In this document: in pieces, positions 23,604 through 37,330 of the stretch
Layout: each line of letters starts with the position of its first letter
Position numbering within the stretch: position 1 is the first letter of the stretch
Source of the DNA: Saxidomus purpurata
Taxonomy: Eukaryota > Mollusca > Bivalvia > Venerida > Veneridae
NCBI GenBank assembly: GCA_022818135.1
Contig: JAFMSR010000013.1
Coordinates: 28,683,215 to 28,747,214, forward strand
DNA length: 64,000 bases
Direction of reading: 5' to 3'
Notes under the pieces: model-generated
The model's input: the letters and a program-made list of their open reading frames with translations, nothing else
Databases searched by the model: none
What the model was told of the DNA's origin: nothing
Translations under genes and position numbers: made by a program

Positions 23604-23862
23604 AACCCTTTTTAGTGCGAAATATACGTAGTGTGCGACGTCAGTTTATTGACGTCATCGTATAAACAAATAGTAACGACCCAGTCAAAAGCGACGTTAT
23701 TAACGTCATGTGCATTTTAGGGCCAATTGAATGCACTCTTACAAACTATGCCGCGCTATTTGTATTGCACGTACATACAATACGGATTTTTTTTCTGTCA
23801 GGACGTATTTGATGGTTGAATATAGGCTGTAATTTTGGCAGAATATTTATAGGTATATAATA
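23604..23862. repeat. spacer block, copy 2 of the duplicated unit
   Basis: Near-identical to 22456-22701, differing by scattered substitutions such as GCGCG to GTGCG near its start. It follows directly after the nested 661-bp element. Confidence 0.85.
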
Positions 23863-24339
23863 AAAGGCGTTATTACGCGGAAGAAAGGCGTATTGATGCG
23901 AAAATAAAGGAGAAACAATGCTAAATACAAGGGTAATAACATGAAGTAAAGTCATAATATTGCTTTCATGAGGTATATAAGATTAAATTATTGCACAATG
24001 TTTCAAATCGGCCGTCTGATCCACTTGTATTTCCGACTAGGGTTTAACAACAAACATATTTTAACTTAATTAGCTCATTTAGACAGAGTAATCGATAGCA
24101 CGTCTACCTTGAAAAGAAAGTTGAAGTCACTTTAGCTGTTCAATATTTCAATATTAGTAGTCGGGTAGGGAAAGCTGTTTAGTCGGGACAAGCAGGTCCG
24201 GTGTCACAACGTTTAATATTGAGTCTTCTTTTGGACAAGTGATCGACAGACGTCGTATGGTTGATATGTCATACAAATTTGTATTTTAGTTAGACTGACT
24301 ATTCATCGAGTGGTTAATCACATAATTGGTTCTCTCATT

Positions 24340-25245
24340 ACGTAATATAACACCAACCATGATTGATTATCCCACTAGCTTGAAAGACATCACACCTCAT
24401 GAATTCTCCCAATCGGTGATACGATACCACACATGGCTGATTCTCCCGATCGGTGATACGACATCACTTATGACTGATTCTCCAAATCTATATATGACAC
24501 GACACCATGCTTGGTTGATTCTCTTAATCGGTGAAAAGACACCACACATGACTGATTCTCCCAATCGGTGATAAGACATCACACAAGATTGATTCACTCA
24601 ATCGGTGAGACAACACGCATGACTGATTTTCCAAATCGGTGATAAGACATCACACAAGATTGATTCACTCAATCGGTGAGACAACACGCATGACTGATTT
24701 TCCAAATCGGTGACACTTCAAATCATGATTCTGTCTGGTATTACGGCACCACACATGGTTTAATCTCCCAATCGGTGATACGGCAACACATCATTGATTT
24801 TCGCAATCGGTGATACAACACCACGCATGACTGATTCTCCCAATCGGTGAGACAACATCACACATCATGATGCTCTTAATCGGTGATCAGATACCACACA
24901 TGTTTCATTCTCCAAATTGGTGATACGACACCAACCATTATCATTCCTCAAATCAAAGATACAACACCACACGTCATGATTCTTTGAATCAGCTATACGA
25001 TACAACACACGGTTGACTCTCTCAATCTGTGAATCGATAGTACACATCAGCATTCTCTCAATCGTTGATTCGGCACTACACATTGTTAATTCTCCCAATC
25101 AGTGATTCGACACCACACATCAAGATACTTCCAATCGGTGATACTATACATGTTCATGACTGATTCTTCAAATTAGTGATACAACACCATACATGATTCT
25201 CATAATCGGCGATAAGACACGACACAGAATTGATTGAGTCATGTT
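24340..25245. repeat. minisatellite, unit of about 37 bp
   Basis: About two dozen units built on GATTCTCCCAATCGGTGATA followed by CGACACCACACATGA, with many substitutions and some shortened units. No protein function is suggested by the repeated frames. Confidence 0.9.
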
Positions 25246-25569
25246 ACCCTTGACATTGACCATCATAATTTCCAAAAAACACAACTGATTTATGATTATT
25301 AAAACTAACTTGTAATAATCTGTTTAAGAGATTTTTTCCGAACGGATATTTTGAAAATCTATTGAGTTTATACGAATTTTTAGCTCGATGGTGAAGAAAG
25401 CTACGTGGCTGTTTGAATCGCTCTCGGACACTCATTCAATATGCCATCAGTCTTGCGAGAAAGAGGGCAGCGAGTTTTTTTTATATCACTGCTACCCATT
25501 TATAGCTTGGTGGACTGAGGCACGTGTGGTATCAGTATCTTTGCCCAGGGACACACCTCGTGCTCGGAC

Positions 25570-28500
25570 TGATACATACATATTCAAAGGCTTCGCTTTA
25601 GGAAAGAGTCAGAAATATAATTGTAAATACTGCTCAATATAATAGGAACATCTAGATTAGGTTTCTCTCTTGTTTGACACATACTTGAATCAGTATAAAC
25701 CACGTTTTGTTTGGGACAGATTTTCAGAAAGTCAGCGTGAGCTATATCTTTGTTTCCTTTTACACCACTCGTATTTTCTAATATAAGACGAACCGGTTTA
25801 TTAGATAACCTATGAATAAACTGCATCCTATAGTTCAATATTCACATCAGGTGTTAGGGTAATATGAAACCTTGTATTTTGTAAACTATCTATCGTACAA
25901 CTGAAGTAAATGTTTGAATGCATAAATACGAATAAGTTTGTAGGTTCATGAAATGAATGTAATAAATTTTGCTTTTAATTAATTACACGTATTTATAGAA
26001 AATCTGGACATGAAACATTTGTACTAGCTTGAATTGTTGGCTTTGCGTAATGGTTATAGGTTTTTATTACAGGAATAAGCAAATTTACAAGTTGCAAGGG
26101 GGCGTCAGCGAACCGCATCAATAAGTTTTTTTATTCCTGTGATATGGGTCTATCACCGATTTATAGTCTGTCCCATCTACACACAATACTTGCATTGAAA
26201 TATATATAGACTTAGGGCGGAAATTAGTTCTGTGATATCGCAGTCTTACATGTACTTACTGGAAAAATAAGTAAAGAAGTTATTTTCATAGTGCAGATAT
26301 TGGGTCACCTTGATCTGTCACGATTGCATGATACGATGCATAAAACCACAGTCAGGTGTAAATATTTGAAAATTAGACATGCAATTGAGGTTTAAGCTTT
26401 TATCTACAAGGTAGGCTATACAAGCAAAAATCAATACTGCAGAAACATTATCAGCCCGTCTAGTTGTGTCTTTCTATTTTTATTTTATTTTAGGAAATTC
26501 AATTATTTAGTATTGTGTTTTCGGTTTATATATCTAATTCCTTGCACACCGGTTCATGGAAACTGATTTTTGAATGAACTTTTTTTTTTTCAGACGGGAC
26601 ATTGTCAAAACGGCGGATTGTTTAAGGACTGTTTATCAAATAAATCATGACTATCTTACGCAATTCGTATTTTTTATTGATAGACTCCACTCTTATCTGT
26701 CATCAATACACAGGTATATAACAGTAATGACTAGCATGTTTTGAAATCAGAGTTCAGTTTTCGGCATGATTGTATATAAGGACTATATTGCTACAAAAGT
26801 CATAGATATTTTTTTTATTTTTCGTGCATCATGCTGAAAAATCTTAGTCTCCGTGAAAATGGTCTCTGATCTAGAACCAGTGTCGATTTCGTGCTTGATA
26901 TAATCTTTGCCGCACAATAACAAAACTAATAAAAAGAAAGCACAGAACCCTGCATTAATTGTAAAACAAGGCAATAACTCGGGAAATAGTCAACGTACTT
27001 TCTTGAAAAATCATAATTGATTTCTCGGTACAGGTTCATGACCTCTATTGATTTCGAAGTCTCTCCGCCATATAGGTAAGCGTCACACTGGTCTAACTTT
27101 TACTCAAGGTTTGAGTCTGATCGCAGTAATGATTGCATTATGGGATATACTGGGTCATGGATTAGAAACAGCATATGTTTGTTACAGTTTCTTATATGTT
27201 TATAGGGCTAAATTTTTCCCTTTCATAGAATTTCTTCGAACTTGGGATGTTGACTTAGAATCAAGTTTGAAACAGCAATCTGAAATAAAAATCATAAGTC
27301 ACCGGCCTTGGTGTTGCATTATCTGCCCTTGAACATATTTTGTTATATTTTCTGATTTTCAAATGTAGCAAACGCCCTTAATCGCATTTTCTAGTTGGCC
27401 TGGGGACTGAAAGTCCCCAAGGCCTAAGTTAGTATACCACATTTCAAACCCTGCAAGAATTTTAGCCGTGCTATGTGCGAATAACAACTGTAAACATGCG
27501 CTATGCGAAAGTAGTGCAAGACAGACCAGATCAATCTTCTGTTTGAATGCCGCATATGATAAGAACATGTTACAAATAAAAATAGTACATAAAACTTCAA
27601 CGACTGCAGGAAGGTATATAGCTTACGGGCTGCATTACACATTTTTTTCTGTTTTAGAAACTAATGCGCTGTTAGCTGATTACGGAAGATAATCATATGC
27701 ATATCACGGAAAAGTACGGATATTTACGGAAATTTACGAAAACGTACGAAGCTCGATATAAGAGTTTGTAGTTTGATTTTCAAATTCCGATGTTATTTCA
27801 TTGACAACTTTGTTATTTACGAACGATTACATATATATTTACCTAAAAATAAATGTCTCTAAAAAAAGATATAATTTACGTACATTCCCGAGAAGGAACT
27901 AACGTGATCAAATTCACCCGCCATTTATCGAGGACGCTGCATGTCGAGGCCCAGTGAACGGTTTCACTGATTACAACTACAAGGTAACCCAGAATCATTT
28001 TTGGTTTTCTCTGTTATACACATTGTACAGTACTGTATTTATATTTCATTGCTGGTATTGCTTTGTTTATTTCTGTTTCAAGGTCTTGTCATTGGTACAC
28101 AATAATTTTCGATCCACATCATCAGATCATATCGCTTGAAGTTGTACAAAGCGCAGATCGAATTATTTGTACTGGCTTAAACATTTTATAATGTTGACTA
28201 TGTGATTATTTTTCATTTAACGTACATTTCATAATAAAACAAACTTCCCTGTCACCCATATATTTGTGAATCATTCATTCTGTGTCATATATTGAATTTC
28301 GTCCTCTGCACATTTCGACCCGCGCTTTAGGTAAGATTCAACGCAGAACACGTAGGTGAAAAGTTGTTTTTCGGGGAGTTAACCTATAGCCCCCAGGCCT
28401 TCAGCGCTCACAGCGCTTTGATTTTATCTATTGTAATGATATATATGCGTTGTCTGGTCGGACATTTCTACCATTTATTGTACAAACCCAATGTCATCTA

Positions 28501-29560
28501 AAATTAACTAATGTATTTTCAATGCCTTAAGTTTCTATTTACGTCTTTAAAATGGTTTATTATGTCAGTTATGAATCCGAATAATGTTTTGTTGGATTAC
28601 TTATAGTATATGTTACACATATCGAGTAATAACAATGAATTATACAAGGTCATTTTGAACAATGCGAATCTACTTTGAATTCCATTTCAGTATTCATATT
28701 AGTTTTTACTAGTTTAAAAGTCGCGTCCTTCAAAATATTGATCACCTCGTCTAGCATGTTTCTATTTTTGTTTCATTTTTGGAAAGTCGTATTTTCTGTT
28801 TCTGTTTCTATTTATTCCCCCGCCCCCATTCCAGATTTTAATGACTGGGGCTTTGTGAAAATGTCGTATTGTTTTACAGATGATAACTGTCTACCCCATT
28901 TTAATTTCTGAACGCGAATTCAGTTTATTCATGAGTGCAAACCACTCATCAGACAAAAACTTTTGTTTGCATAATAATATTAAAACTTTCATTAACAAGG
29001 TCACTACAAATTTGAAACTCCACATGTTGACTTTTGCGGATAATTGGATGGCTCTGTAAATTAGGAGATATCTTTTATTGATATATATGTCATGTTTTAA
29101 AGATATCTCCCAAAAGTAGAGACATCTTTCAAAAATAGAAATATATCTCTCAAATGATGTGAAACACAAAAGTAGAAGTTATCTCTATTACAGTTCAGGA
29201 GATATCTTTCAGTGATACAAAGATATCTCTCAGTGTGAAAGAGAAATTGCTTTTAAAACGAAAGATATCTCTTTGAAATCAAAGAGATATCTCTTTAACT
29301 ATTAAACCAAAAAAGAGACATATCTCTGATTTCAGATATGGAAGTAGCTTCTCCCGACTTTTCTAATTTACTCCCACGCAGAATTAAAACTTATCTATAT
29401 AAATAAACCAGTCGCATGACCTAGTTTTAAAAATTGCTTTTGATTGTGGCAGTTAAACCTTTGCATATCCTTCATTTTGGTTTCTTTTAAAATGCGAATA
29501 CATTTCAGGACTAACCGTCACAGTGATTTGATTACCAGGAACAAATGCATGTGTTTATAA
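25570..29560. repeat. large dispersed repeat, copy A
   Basis: Shares collinear landmarks with copies B (30340-37400) and C (38500-42900). The landmarks are GAGTCAGAAAT near 25610, AACCGGTTTATT near 25795, TATAGTTCAATATTCACATC near 25833, a TATAGGTAAGCG stretch near 27072, TCTAGCATGTTTCTATTTT near 28750, and a GAGATATCTC array ending near 29335. No intact gene lies inside; a trace of LINE reverse transcriptase lies near 26870-26930. Confidence 0.65.
29040..29335. repeat. GAGATATCTC motif array, locus 1
   Basis: Many variants of the palindromic decamer GAGATATCTC and its relatives (AGACATCTC, ATATATCTC), spaced irregularly by 15-30 bp. A similar array lies at 41950-42300 in the equivalent part of copy C. 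Confidence 0.75.
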
Positions 29561-32528
29561 TCATAAAACTGTGCTTTCAGCGTAAAATTAAGAGAATAAC
29601 TGTTAAGTTATGGTGAACATTTAATGAACATTCAACATATATTGCAGTTCGAACACAAAGACCGACAATGTAATCGTGTGTGAACGTTTTAAATATGTTA
29701 AAATACACCGGGGTAATTTTCAAAAGCTGAACATAGATCCGGTTATTCGAGTGATATACCGTATTGTATATCAAGCTCAAATCCTTCTCTCCTTATATGA
29801 GACGAAATGGAGTTAGAATGGAAAATATTACCTTAATTGTCCTTAAAATTATCCTTCCATAAGGTATCGTATTTATTAATAGCCACGCAGGTTGTGAAAT
29901 AACACGCAATTGATAAAGCTGACCTACATTCACTGGTTTGTTGAATCAAGTAAGTTCGGCTACAAATTTAAACGAAAGTACAGGTTTAACATAAAAGAGC
30001 TTCGCTTGATTCTTAGTATGACATGATCAACTGGACTAAGTAATCAAAATAGATTACAAATAAAGCTAGATGTTTTGTTTTAGATATGGTATAAATTTTC
30101 TTAATATTTAACTTCAGTCTCGCATTTGCCGGTGGGTTGAGATTTTTTGCCGGGAAAAACCTCTCGCTTGTAAATGATTTGATAATGGGTATATACTGAA
30201 TGAAATCAAAATTGTTAATCAATATTAATACTTCAAAGTTACTTTTGTATTCTTGCTAATAGGTGTTTTTCTTTACATTTTTACTAAATAACCCAATGTA
30301 CTCACATGAAACTTCACAATGTCATCTAGGAATATATTGTTTGTAAAATTGTACACGTGGTACATTAACAAGAAAGTATGTCAAAAGGTCAAAGTCAATT
30401 AAAATGTTAACTTTCAAGACCAGTACATGTTGTCAATGTGCAGAAATAGACCTCATACAGATCTCCCAAGCGCGGTTTGGTTGAGAACCATTCAGTCGTT
30501 TAAGAGAAATAGAGCAGAGATCGTACTCATCACTCATGTGTAATTTGGTTGAAATACATGTGTAGGAGAAATAACCGAGATATTATTAAATTTGATAAGT
30601 CAATGACAATAACTCCGCTTTAAGCAATATATGTAGAATCGGAAAATGATGATGATATGCAGATATAGTCATTGCACAGATCACATACGGTTTGGATGAA
30701 ATGCAAAGAGTTGCATAGGAGTAATAGGATAGACAAAACAATGACATATCAAGAATAAGGATGAATCGGAAAATGCTGACAACATGCAGAACTAGGCTTT
30801 GGACTTATCAGTCATGTGAACTATGGTTGAAATCGACTTTGTGGTATAAAAGGAGTTGCGCAGACAATCCTTGTGACATCTAGACGGACAGGGCAACATC
30901 AATCTGAAAATGTCTTCCTGTCCCACTTCGTCGGGGTGGGGAGAAATGATAACCACTTTGTTAAAGCAACTTTATACCGACATATTCAATGTCGTCGCTT
31001 AAGTAAGGAGTCAGAAATTAACATGTAAATACGTCATTTGCTAAACTGCTTAAGAAAGTAGGAACATTTGGATTATGTTTCTCTCTGATTTGATACACCT
31101 TCAACGTATGTTACCAATTTTCAGCAAGTAAGCGTCAGCTATATCTTCATTGTTTTTGACAGCTCTCATATTTTCTGACATAAAACAAACCGGTTTATTA
31201 GTTAAAGGGACATACCCTATAACTGGTGTCAAATTAAATAACCCCCAAAACAAACATAAATAATGTAATCTTTGGAAGTATCATAACTTACCCTAGAAGT
31301 TTCAGCTATGAATTCCAGTCACTATCGAATAAATCAGCGGAATAAAATATGCTGCAGTACTTGTAGAGCTGTTGTTGTTACACGCCGTCCTGGAGGCGGC
31401 GTGTATATTGGACTGCAGTAAGTAAAATTTCCATGGGGTGACGTAACAACTTTTAGACAGTAGACTGATTTCACAGTGTGTTCTTTTGTAACAAGCGGTC
31501 TTTTGATTTGAGATCGCGAACCAGTCTAAATTTTACGGAAATAGCCGATTTTAAACGAATGACTACGAAGTTATTTTTAGTAAGGACGCTGGACGACAAC
31601 GATTTAAAACGAATGGCTACGAAATTACTTTTAGTAAGTACGTTGAAGTTTGCTATATGAAAAGCCTTCTATGTTACATCAATAAGGCATAAGAATATAT
31701 AAAGTGATGTTTATATCGAGGAGCAACAAAGCTCTATCTGCTTCTCTGTCTTGGACTTGGAACTTTTTCGATTACTTCCCTCGATATGTTCAGATTTTAA
31801 AAACATACCTTTATCGGTATCATCTTTTTTAGCATTAAACATTAACAAATGGTCAGCCATGTACAAAATTAGAGTGCAAAAAGATTAGATTTGGTTAATC
31901 ACCATACATTAAACCCAACATTACTAATTATCACAACCCCCACTCCATTTGGCGGCGTTCAAACATTTGACTTGTACAATTATTGGGTGGATGCGATTTT
32001 TTACAGAAGGCCTCTATATTGATGTATTCAGGCACACGTGTTTACGACTATTGATTTATAAGCAAAAATCTATATTGCCCTGTATAGTAGCGTGTTTCTT
32101 TTTTAAGTCTATTTTCGGAAATTGCATTCTATTTTCGGTGTCTATATATATTTCCCTGTACACCGGTACCTGCTCGATTCTTGGAAACTAGTTTTTTTAA
32201 AGGAACTTGATCTTGGCAAGGGACATTGTGAAAACAAGCTGTTTATCCATTGCATCAACAATTTCTAACACAAAATTTTCTTTTAATTCATGGTTGCAGA
32301 TCAATATCTCCACTCTTTACTTTTGTCAAATAAATTGTATACGAGTATACACATGTACCAGCTTTTTGATATCAATACTCAGCTTTTGACAGCTATCTAT
32401 TATAACAAACTCATATAAAGCTTTAAAACTTTTCTTTGCACCCTGCTGAAGAAACTGCTTCGTCTCTTTGAAAATGGTCTCCTACCTACAGGCTTTGTTG
32501 ATTTCATGCTGATCGCTGCACAGTGGAT

Positions 32529-33880
32529 ATGACGTTTGTCTCAAAACAACTCCTCCAGGAAAAATACCAAGAACAAAACACAGACCTCTACACCACTTTT
32601 GTAGACCTGACAAAGGCTTTCAACAGGACTGTGGAAAATAATGCAAAAAATCGGCTACAAAATTGATTATTGAAAATACAAGAATTCCAGAAAACTTTAA
32701 TTTTCACATGATGTTGCTTTTTTTCTTGATCCATTTGTGAGATACCTTATTCAAAGATCTACATTAACAAATTCCTTATCTCGAAACGCTTCGGGCGATA
32801 TTTCATCAAATTTAAAGGTCACATAGTCGTTTATATTACAAATGGGTTCAGGATAATCACCTCATAAACCGTTTCAAATTTGAAACTTAATAATTATGTT
32901 GTTGTAGATTACTGTATGTCCCGTATTTGATTTTTAGACTACTTTTAAATTAGCAAGGGTTAAAGTCTTATCGATAAACTTCGTATTTGATCTAGTAGCT
33001 AAGGGAGATTGCTCAAGAAAAATTCGAGGTGCATTCTTGAAACTTCTGATATTGGTTGCCTTATACAGTTGGATGGCCCATAGTGATTTGGAAATAACTT
33101 CAATATAGGTAAACGCCACACTGTTCTGCCTATTTCTTCACGGTTTGAATTTGTTCAAATTGATGGTGTCATTACAGGAGACAGCTGCTATGCAAGATGG
33201 TAGTGCTAGTATGTTCATCATACACACGACTGGTGGATTAGAGACAGGTAAGCATTGCACCAACTTTAAAGCAGAATTTACAAGCTACCAAAGAGGCGTC
33301 GGAATCTATTGAACAGTCAAAACAGGACTTTCAATAGGTGCTTATTCTGACAGATGCACTATCGGGCCAAGAAGCCTTGGCTAATGCCAAATTACCATGC
33401 CTTGTTAAATATCTTAACATGCTAAGCAGTACGCGTAACGTGTCCATTCAGTGACTACCCACACACTGTGGTGTTCATGGCAATGATATGGCTGTCAAAT
33501 TGGCGAAACAAGGAGCAATGAGCAACCAAACATTCCATAGAGTCACTTATGACGAAAAGCTCTAGGTGAATAAGAATCTTACAAGTACGAAGACACAGAA
33601 AGAAGACTTCCATCTACAAGACAGATGGGAACAAGTCATTGTATTCAGGCTTCGTACAGGACAGACTCAATGCTCATTTCAATGAAAACTCGAAGCTGTC
33701 CTCATCACAATAATGCTGGCGTGGTCTTTTAGAGCAAACACCAGAGCATTTATTTCAGATATGTACCTTGTGAGATCGTGTGGCAAGACTGACTACCCTG
33801 AAAAATAAGTTGTGTGGTAGGAAAGAGAAGCTCATTTATAGTTATGAAACAAAGGCTCGTAGACTAAAGTTGGCTTGTCA
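32529..33880 (+). pseudogene. degraded LINE with reverse transcriptase and RNase H pieces
   Basis: The frame from 32529 encodes a reverse-transcriptase stretch with the motif FVDLTKAFN. Further on, at about 33190-33540, broken frames resemble an RNase H domain, including THCGVHGNDMAVKLAKQG (compare the H-x-G-x-x-GNE-x-AD pattern). The next stretch (VIVFRLRTGQTQCSFQ) resembles the C-terminal region of non-LTR ORF2 proteins. Stops and frameshifts throughout. Confidence 0.7.
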
Positions 33881-35139
33881 TTAACTAATATTCATAATCC
33901 CCTGATCTTAATTGCACACTCGAGTTTTATCTATTGCAATGATACTGGTGTTTGGGGGCAAAAGCACTACAAATAAAAAATTATTTAAAATCACTTTTTT
34001 CAATGCCGTAGGTTTCCATATGTCTTTAAGAGGTTAATCCGTAGATCTATAATGTTTAGTTAGACTTCTAGTATTATATGATGCGCGTTACACACAGCAA
34101 TCATAAATGGTCACCCTTTCTTTAAAAAAAATGTGCTCGTGTTTTGAACAATGCAAGGTTACTTTGCAATCCATTTCAATATCCATATGATTAGTTGTAA
34201 ATAATACATTTCATATGTTGTTCCCAGCCTGGTCTCTCCTATTGGTGTGAGAACGGTAAGCAATGGTTCAGTTTTATATATATAAGGATAATTAATTTAA
34301 ACCCGCGTTAAAATGTTTCATCAAATAATGTTATATTCTTTTCTTACTTTCAAAGCGGGATATATCAAGCGAATATGTGACTTTATTTTTAAATAACGCA
34401 TGAAAACTTTCAGTGTAGCATTACTTTATACAAAACTTATCCAAACTTTGTTTAACACGATGTAAGGTTGTATAGTTTTGGACTTAAATATTAATATAAA
34501 TGTAACTCTGTCTGATTTTTGATCCATTCTTCATCTGGAGCTGAGCAATAATATTGTTTTAATACAAAAATGAAAAATCAGTGCAATTTGTGCGAAATAT
34601 TTACACTTGGGCACATATTTAACCGACATATGAATGCAAAACGTCATAAAGAGGAGTTATTGCGCTATGATCAACCTTTGCAAGCATCTTAAGCACGGCA
34701 CTGCATCAGGACTTTAAATTTCAGCATCCCTTAACGTGCATCATATCTGGACCCACGTCTTGTGGTTAGTATTCAATATTATTCCTTTAATTATGATGTA
34801 TTGACTCTATCAACCCTAGAGTTCCAACTGAACTCGTCCTAGGAGTGTGCTAAGTATAGACTTGATAACCTAAATTAAATTCTAAAATAACTGGCTTTTA
34901 TAAATAACCTTCACTCTGATAAAAAATATGCTTAGGTTGCTACTTATTCACCATGACTTTCAATTTTCACTATCTTTTTATATCAAGTAGGTTAGTGATT
35001 GTAGGCGTGATTGGGAGGTTTCTGCTTAGCTACTTTCTTCACGGTGTAAGTATTTATCATCATACTAAGCTGGGAATCAAGGTCATATTGTAGAACAATC
35101 CTCTTTCAAGGGGCAATACTCTGATGGGCTTAAATCGTA

Positions 35140-35430
35140 AGAGCGTACGAATTATGTCCCTCGTGTGGATATTTGCCTCCCCCCCCCCCGTTTACCACTA
35201 CTTGTCGGGGGATAGTGCAAGATACAGAAAGCATCCCAAATCCAGAGACATCCCTGGTTCTTTTACATGCCAGATGTATAGCACCAATACATGATGTGAT
35301 TTCGGTTTTAAGTCTCATCCGAAAGACTGTTAGTAATTTTAGTTGGTCAGCCCCGGGAATCGAACCCACAACCCCGATATTACAAGTCTCGTGCTCTACA
35401 TATTAAGCTAACCCGGCTGACTAACCGGGC
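35140..35430 (-). repeat. tRNA-derived SINE-like unit
   Basis: Read on the minus strand, the right end has a tRNA-like head with an A-box-like GGGTTAGCTTAATATGTAG, an anticodon-like ACTTGTAATA and B box GGTTCGATTCCC (35345-35430). The body follows, with a conserved-looking CTCATCCGAAAGAC block (plus strand, near 35317). A related unit in the opposite orientation lies at 54830-55080. Confidence 0.7.
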
Positions 35431-35668
35431 ACACTTTTTTAACTTTTGCTCACAGTTTTAACCTGTTCTCATTGAGTTATGGAAGACTGCATTCATGGTT
35501 TTAAACTAAAGTTTGCTTATTATTGACTAGTATTCCAATATGGCATATGTCTATAGTCAATCGGACTGCTTTAATATGAGCAATCATAAAGTAGAGTTTC
35601 GTATATGGAAATAACCCCTCCCGACCACGCAGTAATAGTAATCTTGAAGTAATATCTGTATAAATATA

Positions 35669-36318
35669 CTGAAAGGATAAAGAAACGCAGGGTAAACATT
35701 TGAGGTGATTTAAAGTGATGTGTTTGATAATATATACAATATTTTATGTGAATATAAAAAACCCATCTTTAATCAACAAATTACCAAAATGTCATTAGAT
35801 TTTGACCAATAATCCATTAGTAATTGAAGCACATTTAACGGTACCCCCCAATATCGCAAAGTGAAATCAACTGACTCGTCCCGATCGAGGTTGGTCGGAA
35901 ACCCTTCCAGTTTCTCTCAAACGACGTACAAGACGTTCTATGGTGGAAACATTCACACTGAACTGCATAGCAACCGTTGTTGTTGCTTCTGACCTTGCAT
36001 AAGCAATGCAAGAGCCTGACCCCTCAGAACTTCTGTCAGCCGTACCATGATTGCAAGAGCTTCAGATTCAATGTAAACAGCGGAAATAGGAAATTGATGT
36101 GTATACCTCAAGAGTATCAAGTGGTATGACCAGATGTTTTTTGCTTTTTATCACTTTCTCTATGTGGCATGGTGCAATGCACGGTTGAGTGACTTTAGGC
36201 ACCGGTTTGAGTGACAAGTGACCAAGACAGTCTTCTGACCGGTTTTCATAATTCTAGGTCAAGCATTAAAAAAATTGTTGCATATATTTTTACCCTGCGT
36301 TTCTTTATCCTTTCTGTA
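35669..36318 (-). mobile_element. Tc1-like element remnant with near-perfect terminal repeats
   Basis: The ends are inverted copies of a run of about 27 bases beginning GAAAGGATAAAGAAACGCAG, at 35670-35698 and 36290-36316, flanked by TA. Inside, on the minus strand at about 36050-35870, two frames encode GQALALLMQGQ and VSTIERLVRRLRETGRVSDQ followed by PRSGR, the helix-turn-helix start of a Tc1 transposase. The rest of the transposase is gone. Confidence 0.8.
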
Positions 36319-36325
36319 AATAAGT

Positions 36326-36485
36326 CTGGGGACGTTTTATCAACGTTCTACGACATGTCTGCGACATTGCAGCGGCATTGAGTCTGCGACACCTTTCGTA
36401 AAACGGTCATGCGACAATGGCGTAGAACGAAAGCTGCGACAAAGATTTGTCTTTGACTGCGACATGTTGATAAAACGGCCCCCAG
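36326..36485. mobile_element. 160-bp MITE with inverted ends
   Basis: The left end CTGGGGACGTTTTATCAAC and the right end GTTGATAAAACGGCCCCCAG are inverted copies. The interior repeats CTGCGACA and its complement. It lies within a few bases of the Tc1-like remnant. Confidence 0.75.
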
Positions 36486-37254
36486 CCACATGAACTAGTT
36501 TTGAAAAATGGTTTTGATTGTGACAGTTAAGTCATATAATATCCTTCACCTTTTTTCCTTTAAAATGCCAAGGCATTTCAGGATTAACGGTCTAAGTGTT
36601 TGATTCCCAGGAACAAAACAATGAATGTAAACGGTTTTACGTCAACCCACTGACGTCATTACTCCACGTGACCGGTAAACTTTTCAATCGATTTTCTACT
36701 TTGATAGGTTCTAAATACATTTGTTTGTCGTATTTTTTATACTATCCCAGTCATGTACTTTCTGTATAAGATGACTAAATTAAAAACAAGTTTATATAGA
36801 TACATTTGTATATCCCTGTTGCAAAGGCATCTCAATTTGCCAAACTTCAATATATCTATTGATCGCCCCCTTGACAAATTAGTATGAGTCCGTTCTTGTT
36901 TCAGACAAAATCAATTGAGCCCTACAAACTTGTCAAATCCAGTTCGATGTAATTGTTTGTAGAAAACGTTATCTATTTATTGGTCTTATTCAAGTAATTT
37001 AAAACATTCAACCAAACTGTATCTTCACGCATATCATTAACCAGACGAGAAAACATTGGGTTAAGTGAAATGTTCATTCTGTTTTTATTGCAAAGTTTAT
37101 GTTAAGCATCTAGCATAGAGAGGAACTATGATGGACTTTGACGTTAGACTTTGTCAGAGACTGAGATGAACTTTTATGATTTAATGTTCAGGTATGCAAT
37201 TTTTTGTAGCTCGAAATCAATAGCCGATTACTGTTTTGAGTAGGTCTCGTTGTA

Positions 37255-37330
37255 ATCTTTCTAAAGCTTAAAAAGATTCGAACCTACCGCCTATGGGTCA
37301 GTAGTCTGAGGTTTCGGATACTAATGCACG
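37255..37330 (-). repeat. tRNA-like fragment
   Basis: On the minus strand it reads GTAGGTTCGAATC, a pol III B box, preceded by ACTACTGACCCATAGG. A diverged copy lies at 42825-42860, so it belongs to the repeat shared by copies B and C rather than to a single tRNA gene. Confidence 0.45.

Noticed and set aside
24326..25098. Open frames with repeated TDSPNR or SVMCGV blocks
   Set aside because: Products of the 37-bp minisatellite.
24340..25245. CRISPR array
   Set aside because: Units are contiguous and degenerate without unique spacers, and the genome is eukaryotic.
27048..27332. A 94-residue open frame
   Set aside because: Lies within repeat copy A and aligns with non-coding, stop-containing sequence in copy B.
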